Of a stretch of DNA of 64,000 bases, positions 8,997 through 17,538 are shown piece after piece (positions within the stretch are counted from its first letter, which is position 1; every line of letters begins with the position of its first letter). Below the pieces are notes generated by a model that saw only the letters and a program-made list of their open reading frames with translations, had not been told where the DNA came from and searched no databases. Source of the DNA: Mesorhizobium sp. Z1-4 (GTDB lineage: Bacteria; Pseudomonadota; Alphaproteobacteria; Rhizobiales; Rhizobiaceae); the NCBI RefSeq assembly GCF_004000235.1, contig NZ_RCIO01000001.1, positions 1,178,400 to 1,242,399 of the forward strand. The letters are read 5' to 3'. Position numbers and translations under genes: made by a program.

Positions 8997-9743
8997 CTAC
9001 TTGTCCTGTCCCGCGGCCTCGCGCTCTTCCTGCCGCAGCGCGGTAAGAGCGGAGGCGATGAGGCCGGTCGGCACCGCCACGATGCCGAGAGCGACCAGCA
9101 GGATCAGTACGGTGAAAAGCCGCCCGAGCATGGTCACGGGATAGACGTCGCCGTAGCCAACCGTGGTCAGCGTGATGGCGGCCCACCAGAGTGCGTCGAA
9201 AACGGAGCCGAACGCCTCCGGCTGCGCCTCATGTTCGAATTGGTAGACAACCAGCGCGCAGGCATAAAGCAGCACCGTCGCAACGACCGCGAAGATTGCC
9301 ACCTCTTCTCTTACCGAACGCCACGCGGCGGCCAGCCGTTCCGCGGCCTTCGTATAGCGCGCCACCTTGAGCAACCGGAACAGTCGGAAAAGCCGCAATG
9401 TCCTCAGTGCTCTGAGATCGACACCGAACCATGGCAGCACGAGGCCGAGCAGGAAGGGCGCGATCGATAGCAAGTCGACGATGCCGTAGAAGCTGAAGAT
9501 ATAAGCACGCCTGTTATGCGCCGTGAGGATGCGCAGCGCATATTCGAGAGTGAAGATCGCGATGATGACGATGTCCGTAACGACCAGGACGTAGCGTGCC
9601 CAGCGCGGCAGATCCGGAAGCGTCTCGATGCCCATCAACAGGGCCGAGATCGCGACAATAGCCAAGAGCGCCAGTTCGACGCGCCGGCCGAGGCCCGGAT
9701 GATGGCCTTCGAGTGCGGTCCCGATGTGATTTCGCCAGTTCAT
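8997..9743 (-). CDS. Voltage-gated-type potassium/ion channel
   Basis: A 248-residue six-helix channel subunit. The selectivity filter TTVGYGD (about residues 197-203) is the potassium-channel signature. S4 is visible as RALRTLRLFRLFRLLKVAR, with arginines at three- to four-residue intervals, so voltage gating is plausible. The pore helix WWAAITLTTV and the last helix (ILLVALGIVAVPTGLIASAL) follow. Family members form tetramers in the inner membrane and conduct potassium. Its stop is 8 bases from the stop of the zinc-ribbon gene. Physiological ion and gating are inferred. Confidence 0.9.
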   Translation of the reverse strand: MNWRNHIGTALEGHHPGLGRRVELALLAIVAISALLMGIETLPDLPRWARYVLVVTDIVIIAIFTLEYALRILTAHNRRAYIFSFYGIVDLLSIAPFLLGLVLPWFGVDLRALRTLRLFRLFRLLKVARYTKAAERLAAAWRSVREEVAIFAVVATVLLYACALVVYQFEHEAQPEAFGSVFDALWWAAITLTTVGYGDVYPVTMLGRLFTVLILLVALGIVAVPTGLIASALTALRQEEREAAGQDK

Positions 9744-9861
9744 GCCGCCCTGTCCCGCCGGCGCGGCTGCCCGCGCTCCATGTGGGATAAAGCCATGTCA
9801 CCGGCTTGGCTGCAACTCCGGCCGCTGCCGCGGGCGCGTCAATGCCGGCTCCAAACTGTGC

Positions 9862-9891
9862 TTGACACCAGCCACGCGGGTGACGATCAAT
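9862..9891 (+). promoter_or_regulatory. Possible promoter of tRNA-Gly
   Basis: TTGACA at 9862-9867 is a perfect -35 box. ATCAAT at 9886-9891, after 18 bases, is a weak -10 box. The tRNA begins 11 bases further on, the right distance for initiation at or just before the mature 5' end. Confidence 0.4.
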
Positions 9892-9901
9892 GCGCCGGTC
9901 G

Positions 9902-9975
9902 GCGGGTGTAGCTCAATGGTAGAGCAGCAGCTTCCCAAGCTGAATACGAGGGTTCGATTCCCTTCACCCGCTCCA
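9902..9975 (+). tRNA. tRNA-Gly (anticodon CCC)
   Basis: The full cloverleaf can be drawn: acceptor GCGGGTG/CACCCGC, D-arm GCTC/GAGC, anticodon loop TTCCCAA giving CCC, T-arm GAGGG-TTCGATT-CCCTT, discriminator T and an encoded CCA at 9973-9975. The first pair of the anticodon stem is a G-A mismatch. It reads GGG codons. Confidence 0.96.
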
Positions 9976-9986
9976 GCCTTCCAACG

Positions 9987-11945
9987 TCAGCTGACAATCC
10001 GCAGGTTGGAGAGTTCCTGGCTGATTTCCTTGAACTTCTCCGCCAGGCTGGAACCGGTTGCATTCCAGTAGAGCTTCGCCGGCAGGTTGTTCGCATCCTT
10101 GCGGAAGCGGGATTCGGAAGCGCAGGCCTTCAGCGCATCCATTTGCGCCTTTTCCTCGCTCTTGGATGAGCTGAGGTCCAGAGACACCGTCATCACGACG
10201 ATGCCGGCTGTCTTCGCATTGCTGCAAAGCGCGGCAAACTGCTCGTTGAGCGCCTTGGTGTAGTTGCCGTTCGAATAATCGCTCTTGCTGACGACATTCG
10301 AGGTGCCCATGAAGATGCGGTTGGCGCTGGTGCCGTTGTAGCCTTTGCCGGCATAGCCGTAGGACGAATAGATCGACTTGTTGCTGGCGAGGTCGTTGTA
10401 GCCGAGCGAAGACGGCGTGTAGTAGGTGTTCTGGCCGTCCGTCAGCACGATCACGACCTTGTCGTTGCCGTTTTCCACTTCGGGCCGCCCCTGGGTGAAC
10501 GGCGCCGCGCTCGACACCACGCGCCACCCCCACGCCATGCCTTCCGGCACATTGGTGCCGCCGTTCGATGCCATCGCGTCGATGGCGCTGGTCACGGCCG
10601 TCTTTCCGGCGCTGCTGGTGACGTCGGTCAGCGGCGTGATGGCAGTTGTCGTGCAGCTCGCATTGGGGCCGCTGCCGGCACTTGCCGCGCTGGTGCCGCT
10701 GGGTGCCGGCTCGAAGTATTTCGGCATATATTTCTGCCGGTAGGCGTTGTCCGAGCTGGTGGTGAGGTCGAGCCACCAGTCGTTTTCGGACGCGCGGTTG
10801 GAGCTGTCGCGTTTGTCGGTCTCGTCAGGGCCGAACATCGGCACGTAGAGAGTGGCAGGCGTCGCGCTGCTCGGTGTCGCGTCATTGATATTGTAGGGAT
10901 AGGGCCGCGATTCCACGCACCCCTGCCAGCTGGCGTAAGAACCGTAGTTGGGAACCGATTCATAAACCGGCACCGTCTGGTACGAGCAGGACGAGTAATA
11001 CCAACTCGTGCACACCCACTGGGTGGTGGTTCCGGTCTGCACATTGCTGTAGCCGGTGATGCGCTGCAGGTCGTCGAACATGGTGAAGCGGGTAACCTTC
11101 TGGTTGACCGCCGCTCCCCAGCCCGCGCCTGTCTTGTAGAAGCCGCCGCCCGATGCGGTGACTTTCTTGGCGGCCGGCATGGTCGACCAGTCGAAATTCT
11201 CATGATGGATCGGCGAAATGCCATCAGTGTCCATCCACGACGCCGTCTTGTTCGACGCGCCGACATTGACCGAAGCGGCAAACGGAACCACCGCGAACTG
11301 CACCGGCTTGGAGATCTGCTTCATCTGCGCGCCTTCGGCGGCGATGGTGTCGACGAGCTGCTTGGCTGCTTCCTTCAGCAAAACCATGCGCTTCTTGCCG
11401 GAGCCGGAACCGAGATAGTCCATGGAACCCGAATTATCGAGCACCAACGCCACTTCCAGCGTGTTCTTCAGCCGCACTTCGGAAAGGGCGCTGAAGGCCA
11501 GGTTGGTCTGTGTCGTTCCGTCACCGCCCACAAAGGCCTTGAAGGCGCCCAGAAAGAAGGGTTTGTAGCTGGCCTCCGCCGACAGCTTGAGTGTGCCGCC
11601 ACCGGCATTTTCGTCAGGCAGAACGACCGTCAGCACCGCTTGGCTGGCATCTTCGCCACTGAGATTGGCCTCAAAGAAAGTGTGCGCATAGGCCTTCGCG
11701 GCATCGCCGCCGCCGCCGTCCGAAATGTAGCGTGCCGTCGCTATGCCGGCTGCATCGAGTGCGTGCAGAACCGACTGCCGCTGCTGGCTCATCACCGCGT
11801 AATCGACACCCAGGGCAAGCCCGCCCATGATAGGCACGATTGCCACCGCGGTGATCAGCACATAATTGCCGCCGCGGTCGTTCCACAACCTGCGAAGCAT
11901 CTCGGTATGAACCCCAGCCAACGAAAATGACCGGCGATTCTTCAT
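9987..11945 (-). CDS. TadG-like pilus/secretion-associated protein with von Willebrand A domain
   Basis: A 652-residue protein. The N-terminus has a charged segment with RRLWNDRGGNYVLITA, the start of a TadE/TadG-type helix that anchors it in the inner membrane (about residues 25-50). A von Willebrand A domain begins near residue 165: the metal site DNSGS is the DxSxS motif, and the later TNVPEGMAWG and VIVLTDGQN match its other metal-binding loops. A Tyr/Ser/Cys-rich insert lies between the two halves. In tad loci such proteins belong to the Flp pilus system, but no other tad gene is present here, so it is an orphan; role unknown. It is the only gene of its unit, ending beside tRNA-Gly. Confidence 0.85.
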   Translation of the reverse strand: MKNRRSFSLAGVHTEMLRRLWNDRGGNYVLITAVAIVPIMGGLALGVDYAVMSQQRQSVLHALDAAGIATARYISDGGGGDAAKAYAHTFFEANLSGEDASQAVLTVVLPDENAGGGTLKLSAEASYKPFFLGAFKAFVGGDGTTQTNLAFSALSEVRLKNTLEVALVLDNSGSMDYLGSGSGKKRMVLLKEAAKQLVDTIAAEGAQMKQISKPVQFAVVPFAASVNVGASNKTASWMDTDGISPIHHENFDWSTMPAAKKVTASGGGFYKTGAGWGAAVNQKVTRFTMFDDLQRITGYSNVQTGTTTQWVCTSWYYSSCSYQTVPVYESVPNYGSYASWQGCVESRPYPYNINDATPSSATPATLYVPMFGPDETDKRDSSNRASENDWWLDLTTSSDNAYRQKYMPKYFEPAPSGTSAASAGSGPNASCTTTAITPLTDVTSSAGKTAVTSAIDAMASNGGTNVPEGMAWGWRVVSSAAPFTQGRPEVENGNDKVVIVLTDGQNTYYTPSSLGYNDLASNKSIYSSYGYAGKGYNGTSANRIFMGTSNVVSKSDYSNGNYTKALNEQFAALCSNAKTAGIVVMTVSLDLSSSKSEEKAQMDALKACASESRFRKDANNLPAKLYWNATGSSLAEKFKEISQELSNLRIVS

Positions 11946-12324
11946 ATAGGGAAATTAAGAATCGCTTGAGCGATGCGGTTAATACGAGATAAACCCAAAC
12001 AAGCAAATTGTATTCAGAGCACTCATGCAAGAAATCTTAAATAATGCTAAATTATTGTGTAAAATATAACGGTTAAGATTTGCAAATTCGTTCGGGCAAT
12101 CAGCATATTCATAAAATATCACGGCAGAAAAATATTTGATCTATCAAGAAGACTTTCCTGAATCTGCCGGTGAATACACAAACTGTCGGGAGATGCCAAC
12201 GTGGCCGTAGGCCATGTTCGGCCGATCTGCGGATATGCTGCCGGAACGCGGCGCACGGAGTGGGCTATTGAACCGCCGTATCGACATGCGTATGTGCCTT
12301 CCAACGCAATTTTGGAGGTGGCGC
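11946..12324. other. AT-rich divergent intergenic region
   Basis: About 380 bases between the TadG-like gene and the small membrane protein gene. The part from about 11946 to 12180 is far richer in A and T than the rest of the window. It must hold the TadG-like promoter, but I see no convincing sigma-70 pair, RNA gene or repeat. A reading frame from 12214 runs into the next gene but lacks a ribosome site. Confidence 0.6.
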
Positions 12325-12591
12325 GTGTCATCCATCAATCGGTTTCTCGGCGATACGCCGCTGCGCGTGGCATTGAAGCTCGTCGTGCTGTCGTTTCTGG
12401 TCGGCATCGTGATGAGCGCATTCGGCTGGTCGCCCTGGGATGTTCTCAACGGGATCCGCGAGTTCTTCGTCCGCATGTGGGATCTTGGTTTCGACGCGCT
12501 TGCCCGCTTCGGCGACTACATCGTGCTGGGTGCTGCGATTGTGGTACCGGCTTTTATCATATTGCGCATTCTCAACTACCGACGCTCCTGA
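12325..12591 (+). CDS. Small membrane protein, DUF6460-like
   Basis: An 88-residue protein with two hydrophobic segments: about 12-32 (LRVALKLVVLSFLVGIVMSA) and about 62-82 (YIVLGAAIVVPAFIILRIL). The sequence SSINRFLGDTPLRVALKLVVL resembles the DUF6460 family of rhizobial membrane proteins of unknown function. The GTG at 12325 is chosen because TGGAGG lies at the right distance upstream; the in-frame extension back to 12214 looks non-coding. It converges on the deacetylase-family gene with 6 bases between. Confidence 0.75.
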   Translation: MSSINRFLGDTPLRVALKLVVLSFLVGIVMSAFGWSPWDVLNGIREFFVRMWDLGFDALARFGDYIVLGAAIVVPAFIILRILNYRRS

Positions 12592-12597
12592 TGCGCG

Positions 12598-13500
12598 TCA
12601 TGCATATGAGGCTGCCGTTTCGAACATTATCGCGTGGCGCTCTGCGAGCTCGCTGACATCGTCGGCGTAGCCGCCGCCCACCACGCCAACGAGCGGTATG
12701 TCGCGGCCCCGGAAATGCGCGATCACACGCCGGTCGCGTTCTCTTATCCCGTCATCGGTGAGTGAAAGCCGTCCCAGGCGGTCGTGCACGTGTGGGTCCA
12801 CCCCGGCATTGTAGAAAACGATGTCGGGTGAGAGTGCTTCCGCGATCCGGCCAAGCGCGTCGTCGAGGCACTCAAGATAGGCGGCATCTCGCACGGCGTC
12901 GGGTAGCGCGAAATCATAACGCGAAGGCACCTTGCGGGCGGGATAGTTCTTTTCCGCATGCAGCGAGAAAGTGAAGACCCGGGGTTCATCCGCAAATATC
13001 TCGGCCGTGCCGTCGCCCTGATGCACGTCCAGATCGACGACCAGAACGCTGCTCACGCGCCCCGCGGCGAGAAGCACCGACGCGGCAACGGCGACATCGT
13101 TGAATGTGCAGAACCCCGCGCCATGTCTGCGCCTTGCATGGTGGCTGCCGCCGGCCGCATTGCAGGCGATGCCGCCGGCGAGTGCAATATCGGCCGCGAT
13201 TACCGTACCCGCCGAAGCCAGCCGCGCCCGCAACGCAACCCGCTCACCGATCGCAAAGCCGATCTCGCGCTCAATGGGCTTCGGCACCTCGCAGCGCAAC
13301 ACCTGATCGACATAGTTCGCGTCGTGCGCAAGACGCAGCCATGCGGCTGGGGCGGGCGCCGATTCCACCAGTGTGCCGTCACGCGCCAGCCCACGGGCGC
13401 GCAAGCTGCGCATGAGTGCAGAGTACTTGCCCATCGGAAAGCGGTGATTGACCGCAAATTTCGCGTCGTAGTCGGGGTGATGGACAATCGGCAGAGCCAT
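12598..13500 (-). CDS. Histone deacetylase family protein (class II-like amidohydrolase)
   Basis: A 300-residue zinc hydrolase of the arginase/deacetylase fold. Visible motifs are the His pair in GGSHHARR, GFCTFND, the zinc ligands in DLDVHQGDGT and YNAGVDPH, and the C-terminal GVVGGGYADD. Bacterial members deacetylate small molecules such as acetylpolyamines, or proteins; substrate specificity cannot be told from these motifs. Length is typical for the short bacterial group. ATG at 13500. It is divergent from the MATE exporter with about 150 bases between. Confidence 0.9.
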   Translation of the reverse strand: MALPIVHHPDYDAKFAVNHRFPMGKYSALMRSLRARGLARDGTLVESAPAPAAWLRLAHDANYVDQVLRCEVPKPIEREIGFAIGERVALRARLASAGTVIAADIALAGGIACNAAGGSHHARRRHGAGFCTFNDVAVAASVLLAAGRVSSVLVVDLDVHQGDGTAEIFADEPRVFTFSLHAEKNYPARKVPSRYDFALPDAVRDAAYLECLDDALGRIAEALSPDIVFYNAGVDPHVHDRLGRLSLTDDGIRERDRRVIAHFRGRDIPLVGVVGGGYADDVSELAERHAIMFETAASYA

Positions 13501-13649
13501 AGCTTCTATCTAGGGCCTGTGCGTGCGCCTGGGAAAGGGGGGCGCACAAACTGTCATGGGGTTGGCGGCTTGCCAGGCCGGCCAGGCTTGCATGGCACGG
13601 CCGATATGTGCAGATGCAGCTAGTAGCATCGCGCCACCGGGTTTCATCC

Positions 13650-14996
13650 ATGACCGAACAGACAAGCTCAGAAGCCAGCCGGCGCCCCTTTGTGGTGACC
13701 AACCGTTCGGTACTTGCCATCGCCGTGCCGATGACGGTCGCGTTCCTGACCACACCGCTACTGGGCGTCGTCGACACCGCCGTTGTCGGGCAACTGGGCG
13801 ATGCCGCGCTTCTTGGCGGACTTGCGATCGGCGCCGTCACCTTCGATCTGGCATTCGCAACCTTCAACTTCCTGCGCACCGGCACGACCGGCCTTGTCGC
13901 GCAGGCGATGGGCCGCGAAGACGACGCCGAACAGCAGGCCGTGTTCTGGCGTGCGCTTGCCATTGCCGCAGTATCCGGCCTGGTCACGATCCTGCTCGCG
14001 CCGCTTCTGCTTTATGTCGCGGGCGTGTTCTTCGCCCCTGAGGCCGCCGTCTTCGACGCGCTCGCGCTTTATGTGGGCATTCGAATATTGGCAGCTCCGC
14101 TGTCGCTGATGAACTATGCGATCCTCGGCTATGTGCTCGGCCGTGGCGAAGGTGCGCTCGGGCTCGTGCTGCAGCTCGTACTCAACGGCTCCAACATTGC
14201 CCTGTCCATCTTCTTCGGCCTGACGCTCGGCTGGGGGCTTGAAGGCGTCGCATGGGGCACGGTGTGCGGCGAACTCATAGGCGCGGTCGCGGGGCTTGCG
14301 ATCGTCGCGGTCCGGTTCCTCCGTGCCGGTCTTGTGCCACGCACGCGGGTCTTCGACCTGCAGGCACTGGGCGCCATGTTCACGCTGAACCGCGACATTC
14401 TGATCAGAACCTTCGTGCTGATGGCCTCCTTCGCACTTCTGACCCGTCAGGGTGCCCAGCTCGGCACGCTGACGCTGGCGGCCAACGCCGTTCTGATGAA
14501 CTTCTTCCTGGTCGCCACCTATTTTCTGGACGGCTTTGCCGCCGCGTCCGAGCAGCTGGCCGGGCGCGCCGTTGGCGCACGCAACGGCACCGCATTCCAC
14601 CGCTCCGTGCGGCTTGTCGCGATATGGGGTTTCAGCATCGCGCTGGTGCTGATGGCGGTTATCCTCGCTTCCGGCGACCGGCTGATCAACCTGATGACAA
14701 CGGCGCCGGATGTGCGTGCCCTGGCGGCGCTCTATATTATCTGGATCGCGGCAACGCCGCTGTCAGGCGTACTTGCCTTTCAGATGGATGGCGTTTTCAT
14801 CGGCGCCACCTGGTCGCAGGACATGCGCAACGCGATGCTGCTATCGTTCGCATTATATCTGGTCGCTTTGCTGTCGCTGGGAGCGCTGTACGGCAATCAT
14901 GGCCTGTGGGCTGCCCTGCACATCTTCCTGCTGGCGCGCGGTGTCTCGCTATACCTGATCATGCGGCGCCGTGCGGCGGCGCAGTTCGGCTCGTGA
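13650..14996 (+). CDS. MATE family multidrug/metabolite exporter
   Basis: A 448-residue inner-membrane antiporter with twelve predicted helices in two related halves. N-terminal RSVLAIAVPMTVAFLTTPLLG leads into VDTAVVGQLGDAALLGGLAIG, the typical first MATE repeat (VDxAxVG...LGxxxLAA); the matching part of the second half is AANAVLMNFFLVATYFLDGFAAASEQLAG. It resembles the DinF-like branch. ATG at 13650 is preferred over an upstream in-frame start at 13608 because family N-termini are short. It ends 2 bases from the pyrD stop codon, tail to tail. The exported substrate is unknown. Confidence 0.88.
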   Translation: MTEQTSSEASRRPFVVTNRSVLAIAVPMTVAFLTTPLLGVVDTAVVGQLGDAALLGGLAIGAVTFDLAFATFNFLRTGTTGLVAQAMGREDDAEQQAVFWRALAIAAVSGLVTILLAPLLLYVAGVFFAPEAAVFDALALYVGIRILAAPLSLMNYAILGYVLGRGEGALGLVLQLVLNGSNIALSIFFGLTLGWGLEGVAWGTVCGELIGAVAGLAIVAVRFLRAGLVPRTRVFDLQALGAMFTLNRDILIRTFVLMASFALLTRQGAQLGTLTLAANAVLMNFFLVATYFLDGFAAASEQLAGRAVGARNGTAFHRSVRLVAIWGFSIALVLMAVILASGDRLINLMTTAPDVRALAALYIIWIAATPLSGVLAFQMDGVFIGATWSQDMRNAMLLSFALYLVALLSLGALYGNHGLWAALHIFLLARGVSLYLIMRRRAAAQFGS

Positions 14997-14997
14997 G

Positions 14998-16074
14998 CTA
15001 ATCGCCGAGCGGCTGTGCGGCCCACCGGTCGACCGTGCTGTCGCGGATGTCGAGGATCGAGCTCAGCCCTTCGCGCTCGGCCAGTTGAGCGAGACCACGC
15101 ACAATATGCGCCGGAAGACCGGGGCCGCGATAGATCATGCCGGTATAAAGCTGCACCAGATCGGCTCCGGCGCGAATTTTCTCAACTGCCGTTTCGGTGC
15201 TGTCTACGCCACCCACGCCGACAAGCGTCATGTCGGGACCGACTGCCTTGCGCATTCTGGCGAGCACCGCTGTCGATCGTGCAAAAAGCGGTTTGCCCGA
15301 CAGTCCGCCCGCCTCGCCTCGCGCCGCGCTTCGCAGGCCGGCACGCCGTAGCGTGGTGTTCGATACGATCAGCCCATCGACCCCCGCATCAGTCGCTTCC
15401 CGGGCGATCGACGATATTTCCGCTTCATCGAGATCGGGCGCGACCTTCAGGAATATCGGCACACCTCGGTCGCCTGGCGCTGCGTTTCGCGCCGCGATGA
15501 CCCGCGCCAGAAGTTCACGCAACGCGCCCGCCGACTGCAGATCGCGCAGGCCGGGCGTGTTGGGCGAGGAGATGTTCACAACCAGATAGTCGGCGAGCGG
15601 TGCAAAGGTTTCCACACCGGCGACATAATCGCCGACGCGGTCGCTGCTGTCCTTGTTGGCTCCCACGTTCACGCCGACAATGCCCGGCCTTTTGCGGCGC
15701 CCGAGCAGCCGCCGACGGGCAGCCGCGTGGCCTTCATTGTTGAAGCCCAGCCGGTTGATGACGCCGCCGTCCTCGCGCAGTCGGAACACACGCGGCGCCG
15801 CGTTGCCCGGCTGGGCCCGGGGCGTCACGGTGCCAACCTCCGCGAAACCGAAACCCAACCCCAGCAGGGCGTCTGGCACCTCGGCGTTTTTATCATAGCC
15901 GGCCGCCATGCCGAGCGGGTTGGCGAAGGTCAGCCCCGACCGTTCGACAACAAGGCGCGGATCGCGCGGCAGGCTTGCGCGGACGGCGCCGGCCGCCAGT
16001 GCCCGCAGCGAAAGCTTGTGGGCAGCCTCCGGCGGCAGCTGCAGGAGAAGGCGCTGGCCGAGCGCGCCGAGCAT
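14998..16074 (-). CDS. pyrD: Dihydroorotate dehydrogenase (quinone), class 2
   Basis: Oxidises dihydroorotate to orotate with ubiquinone, the membrane step of pyrimidine synthesis. The 358-residue length fits class 2. The N-terminal helical part (LGQRLLLQLPPEAAHKLSLR) is the quinone-binding extension. The FMN barrel shows NPLGMAAGYDKNAE, INRLGFNNEG, GVNVGANKDS, the NISSPNTPGLRDLQ loop with the catalytic serine, and GVGGVDS near the end. The ATG at 16074 lies 5 bases after the stop of the DUF952 gene, so the two are co-transcribed. Long in-frame sequence upstream of 16074 belongs to that neighbour. Confidence 0.95.
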   Translation of the reverse strand: MLGALGQRLLLQLPPEAAHKLSLRALAAGAVRASLPRDPRLVVERSGLTFANPLGMAAGYDKNAEVPDALLGLGFGFAEVGTVTPRAQPGNAAPRVFRLREDGGVINRLGFNNEGHAAARRRLLGRRKRPGIVGVNVGANKDSSDRVGDYVAGVETFAPLADYLVVNISSPNTPGLRDLQSAGALRELLARVIAARNAAPGDRGVPIFLKVAPDLDEAEISSIAREATDAGVDGLIVSNTTLRRAGLRSAARGEAGGLSGKPLFARSTAVLARMRKAVGPDMTLVGVGGVDSTETAVEKIRAGADLVQLYTGMIYRGPGLPAHIVRGLAQLAEREGLSSILDIRDSTVDRWAAQPLGD

Positions 16075-16079
16075 CCGGG

Positions 16080-16427
16080 TCAAGGCTCCAGCGGCGGAAA
16101 GACGTGCTTTCCGTCGGAACCGAGCGGAAGCGGCCTCGCCCAGTCGACCGCCGCAAGCGGAAGAGGTGCGTAGAGATGCGGAAACAGCGCCCCACCGCGC
16201 GAAGGCTCGTATTTCAGCGCTGCGCCGAGTTTCGCTGGGTCGACGGCGACAAGCAGCAGGCCATCCTGTCCTGCAAAGTGCTTCTCGGCCGTTTCGATCA
16301 CCTGCGCTGCCGTGGAGAAGTGAATGAAGCCGTCGGCGAAATCGACCGGTGCGCCGTCGAACTGGCCGGCAGCTTCCGCCGCCCGCCACAGTGCGGCGGG
16401 GCAGATTTTGTAGATGAACTTGTCCAA
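16080..16427 (-). CDS. DUF952 family protein
   Basis: A 115-residue cytoplasmic protein of the DUF952 family, with the hallmark segments IYKICPAALW, DGFIHFSTAAQV and KYEPSRGGALFPHLYAPLPL. The family is structurally related to ADP-ribosyltransferase-like folds, but no biochemical role is established that I can rely on. The start is the TTG at 16427, supported by AGGAG seven bases upstream. It lies directly before pyrD in one unit, an arrangement I would expect to be conserved in related genomes but cannot check. Confidence 0.85.
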   Translation of the reverse strand: MDKFIYKICPAALWRAAEAAGQFDGAPVDFADGFIHFSTAAQVIETAEKHFAGQDGLLLVAVDPAKLGAALKYEPSRGGALFPHLYAPLPLAAVDWARPLPLGSDGKHVFPPLEP

Positions 16428-16520
16428 AGCACGCTCCTGACTGCGGCCCGGCTATAGCTTTGATCGTATTTCAGGCGCAATGGCTGCTATGATGCGGTTC
16501 GCAAAATTGGGGAGTTCACC

Positions 16521-16943
16521 ATGCGCAATATTGTCCCGACGGTTTTCGTCCTGGCAGCGGCCCTTCCATTCGCCGGACAGGGCCTGGCGGCCGAGCGTTT
16601 TCAGCTTGAGCGAACCGAAGGCGGCTTCGTGCGCATGGACACCGAGACCGGACAGATGTCGTTCTGCGAAACGGGTTCGGACGGGCTGGCCTGCAAGGAT
16701 GCAGGCGGCGGCAGTCCGGCCGGCGCCGGCCGCATCGATGCGCTCGAGAAGCGTATCGATGCGCTGGAAAAGCGCATTGGCGAGTTGGGTGCAGGCACGG
16801 CCCACAACGCACTGCCTTCCGATCAGGAGTTCGAACAGACGATGAGCCTGATGGAGCGCTTCATGCGCCGGTTTATGGGAATCGTGAAAGAGTTCGAGAC
16901 TGAAGCCGGGCAAGAACAGGAAGCTGCGCCGGATCGGACTTGA
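16521..16943 (+). CDS. Exported coiled-coil protein of unknown function
   Basis: A 140-residue protein with a signal peptide (about residues 1-24, cleaved near GLAAE). The mature part has a short globular segment (ERFQLERTEGGFVRMDTETG with two cysteines following, FCETG and LACKD), a Gly/Ala-rich linker, then a coiled coil visible as two tandem IDALEKR heptads, and a Met-rich amphipathic helix (SLMERFMRRFMG). ATG at 16521 follows GGGGAG. Its last 71 bases overlap the 3' end of the convergent gene. Homologues with the same exported head occur in rhizobia as hypothetical proteins, in my memory. Confidence 0.75.
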   Translation: MRNIVPTVFVLAAALPFAGQGLAAERFQLERTEGGFVRMDTETGQMSFCETGSDGLACKDAGGGSPAGAGRIDALEKRIDALEKRIGELGAGTAHNALPSDQEFEQTMSLMERFMRRFMGIVKEFETEAGQEQEAAPDRT

Positions 16944-17364
16944 GGGTCTGGACCGGTCTCTCCCGTTCGACGCGATGCAGGATCGGCAGGTTTTTGTCAT
17001 AGCCCAGGCCGACAAACACGATCGACAGCACGAACATGACGCAGGCAAGCAGGAACGCGCCCTGCGCAAACCGGCCGTAGACTTCGCGAACCGTGTTCCG
17101 GAACACCTGTTTGGACTCCGGGTTCACCGGCCGGCTCTTGTCATCGAGGTATAGCCACATCTCCGTGTGGCGCGGGCTTTTGCGGCCTGCCTCGAATGCC
17201 TTGACGAGCAGGATGGTCGCCATAGCCAGCGCCATCACGGCACCGGCCCGGAATGCGATTGCCGGATTGAACGAAAAGCTCAGCATGACCAGGCCGATGG
17301 CGAGCCAGCCGAAAAGCACGGCCCTGCCGACGCATATCATCGCAACCTGGCGGAACTTCTCCAT
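16873..17364 (-). CDS. Inner-membrane protein of unknown function
   Basis: A 163-residue protein with three hydrophobic segments: about 7-31, 38-57 and 101-122. A polar loop containing HTEMWLYLDDKSRP lies between the second and third. I do not recognise a family. ATG at 17364 is chosen over the TTG one codon upstream because GGAGGG sits 8 bases before the ATG. The basic C-terminal tail (after about residue 128) is encoded in the stretch overlapping the convergent coiled-coil gene, so part of the tail may be poorly constrained. Confidence 0.7.
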   Translation of the reverse strand: MEKFRQVAMICVGRAVLFGWLAIGLVMLSFSFNPAIAFRAGAVMALAMATILLVKAFEAGRKSPRHTEMWLYLDDKSRPVNPESKQVFRNTVREVYGRFAQGAFLLACVMFVLSIVFVGLGYDKNLPILHRVERERPVQTLKSDPAQLPVLARLQSRTLSRFP

Positions 17365-17538
17365 CAAGCTTCCCTCCGGCTATCTGCGACTTTAGGCCAA
17401 TGCCGCAAGCGGGCAAATCACAACCCGGCGAGCGGCAGGACGCCCATTGTTGCATCGCAGCTTGAAAAGCGGCGGCATCCCCGCATAATCCAGGGAGGGA
17501 GGCACGCCCTTGCGGCGATGCGTGGGCGTGGAGGTTTC

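Noticed and set aside
9902-9975. tRNA-Gly as an attachment site for an integrated element.
   Set aside because: No integrase gene, no repeated tRNA end and no block of foreign genes is found beside it.
11955-12051. Two near matches to a CtrA-type site (TTAA-N7-TTAA) in the AT-rich gap before the TadG-like gene.
   Set aside because: Each has only seven of eight conserved bases, and such matches are expected by chance in a stretch so rich in A and T.
12214-12324. A longer version of the small membrane protein starting at ATG 12214.
   Set aside because: The added 37 residues look random, there is no ribosome site, and GTG 12325 has a well-placed TGGAGG and a family-like N-terminus.
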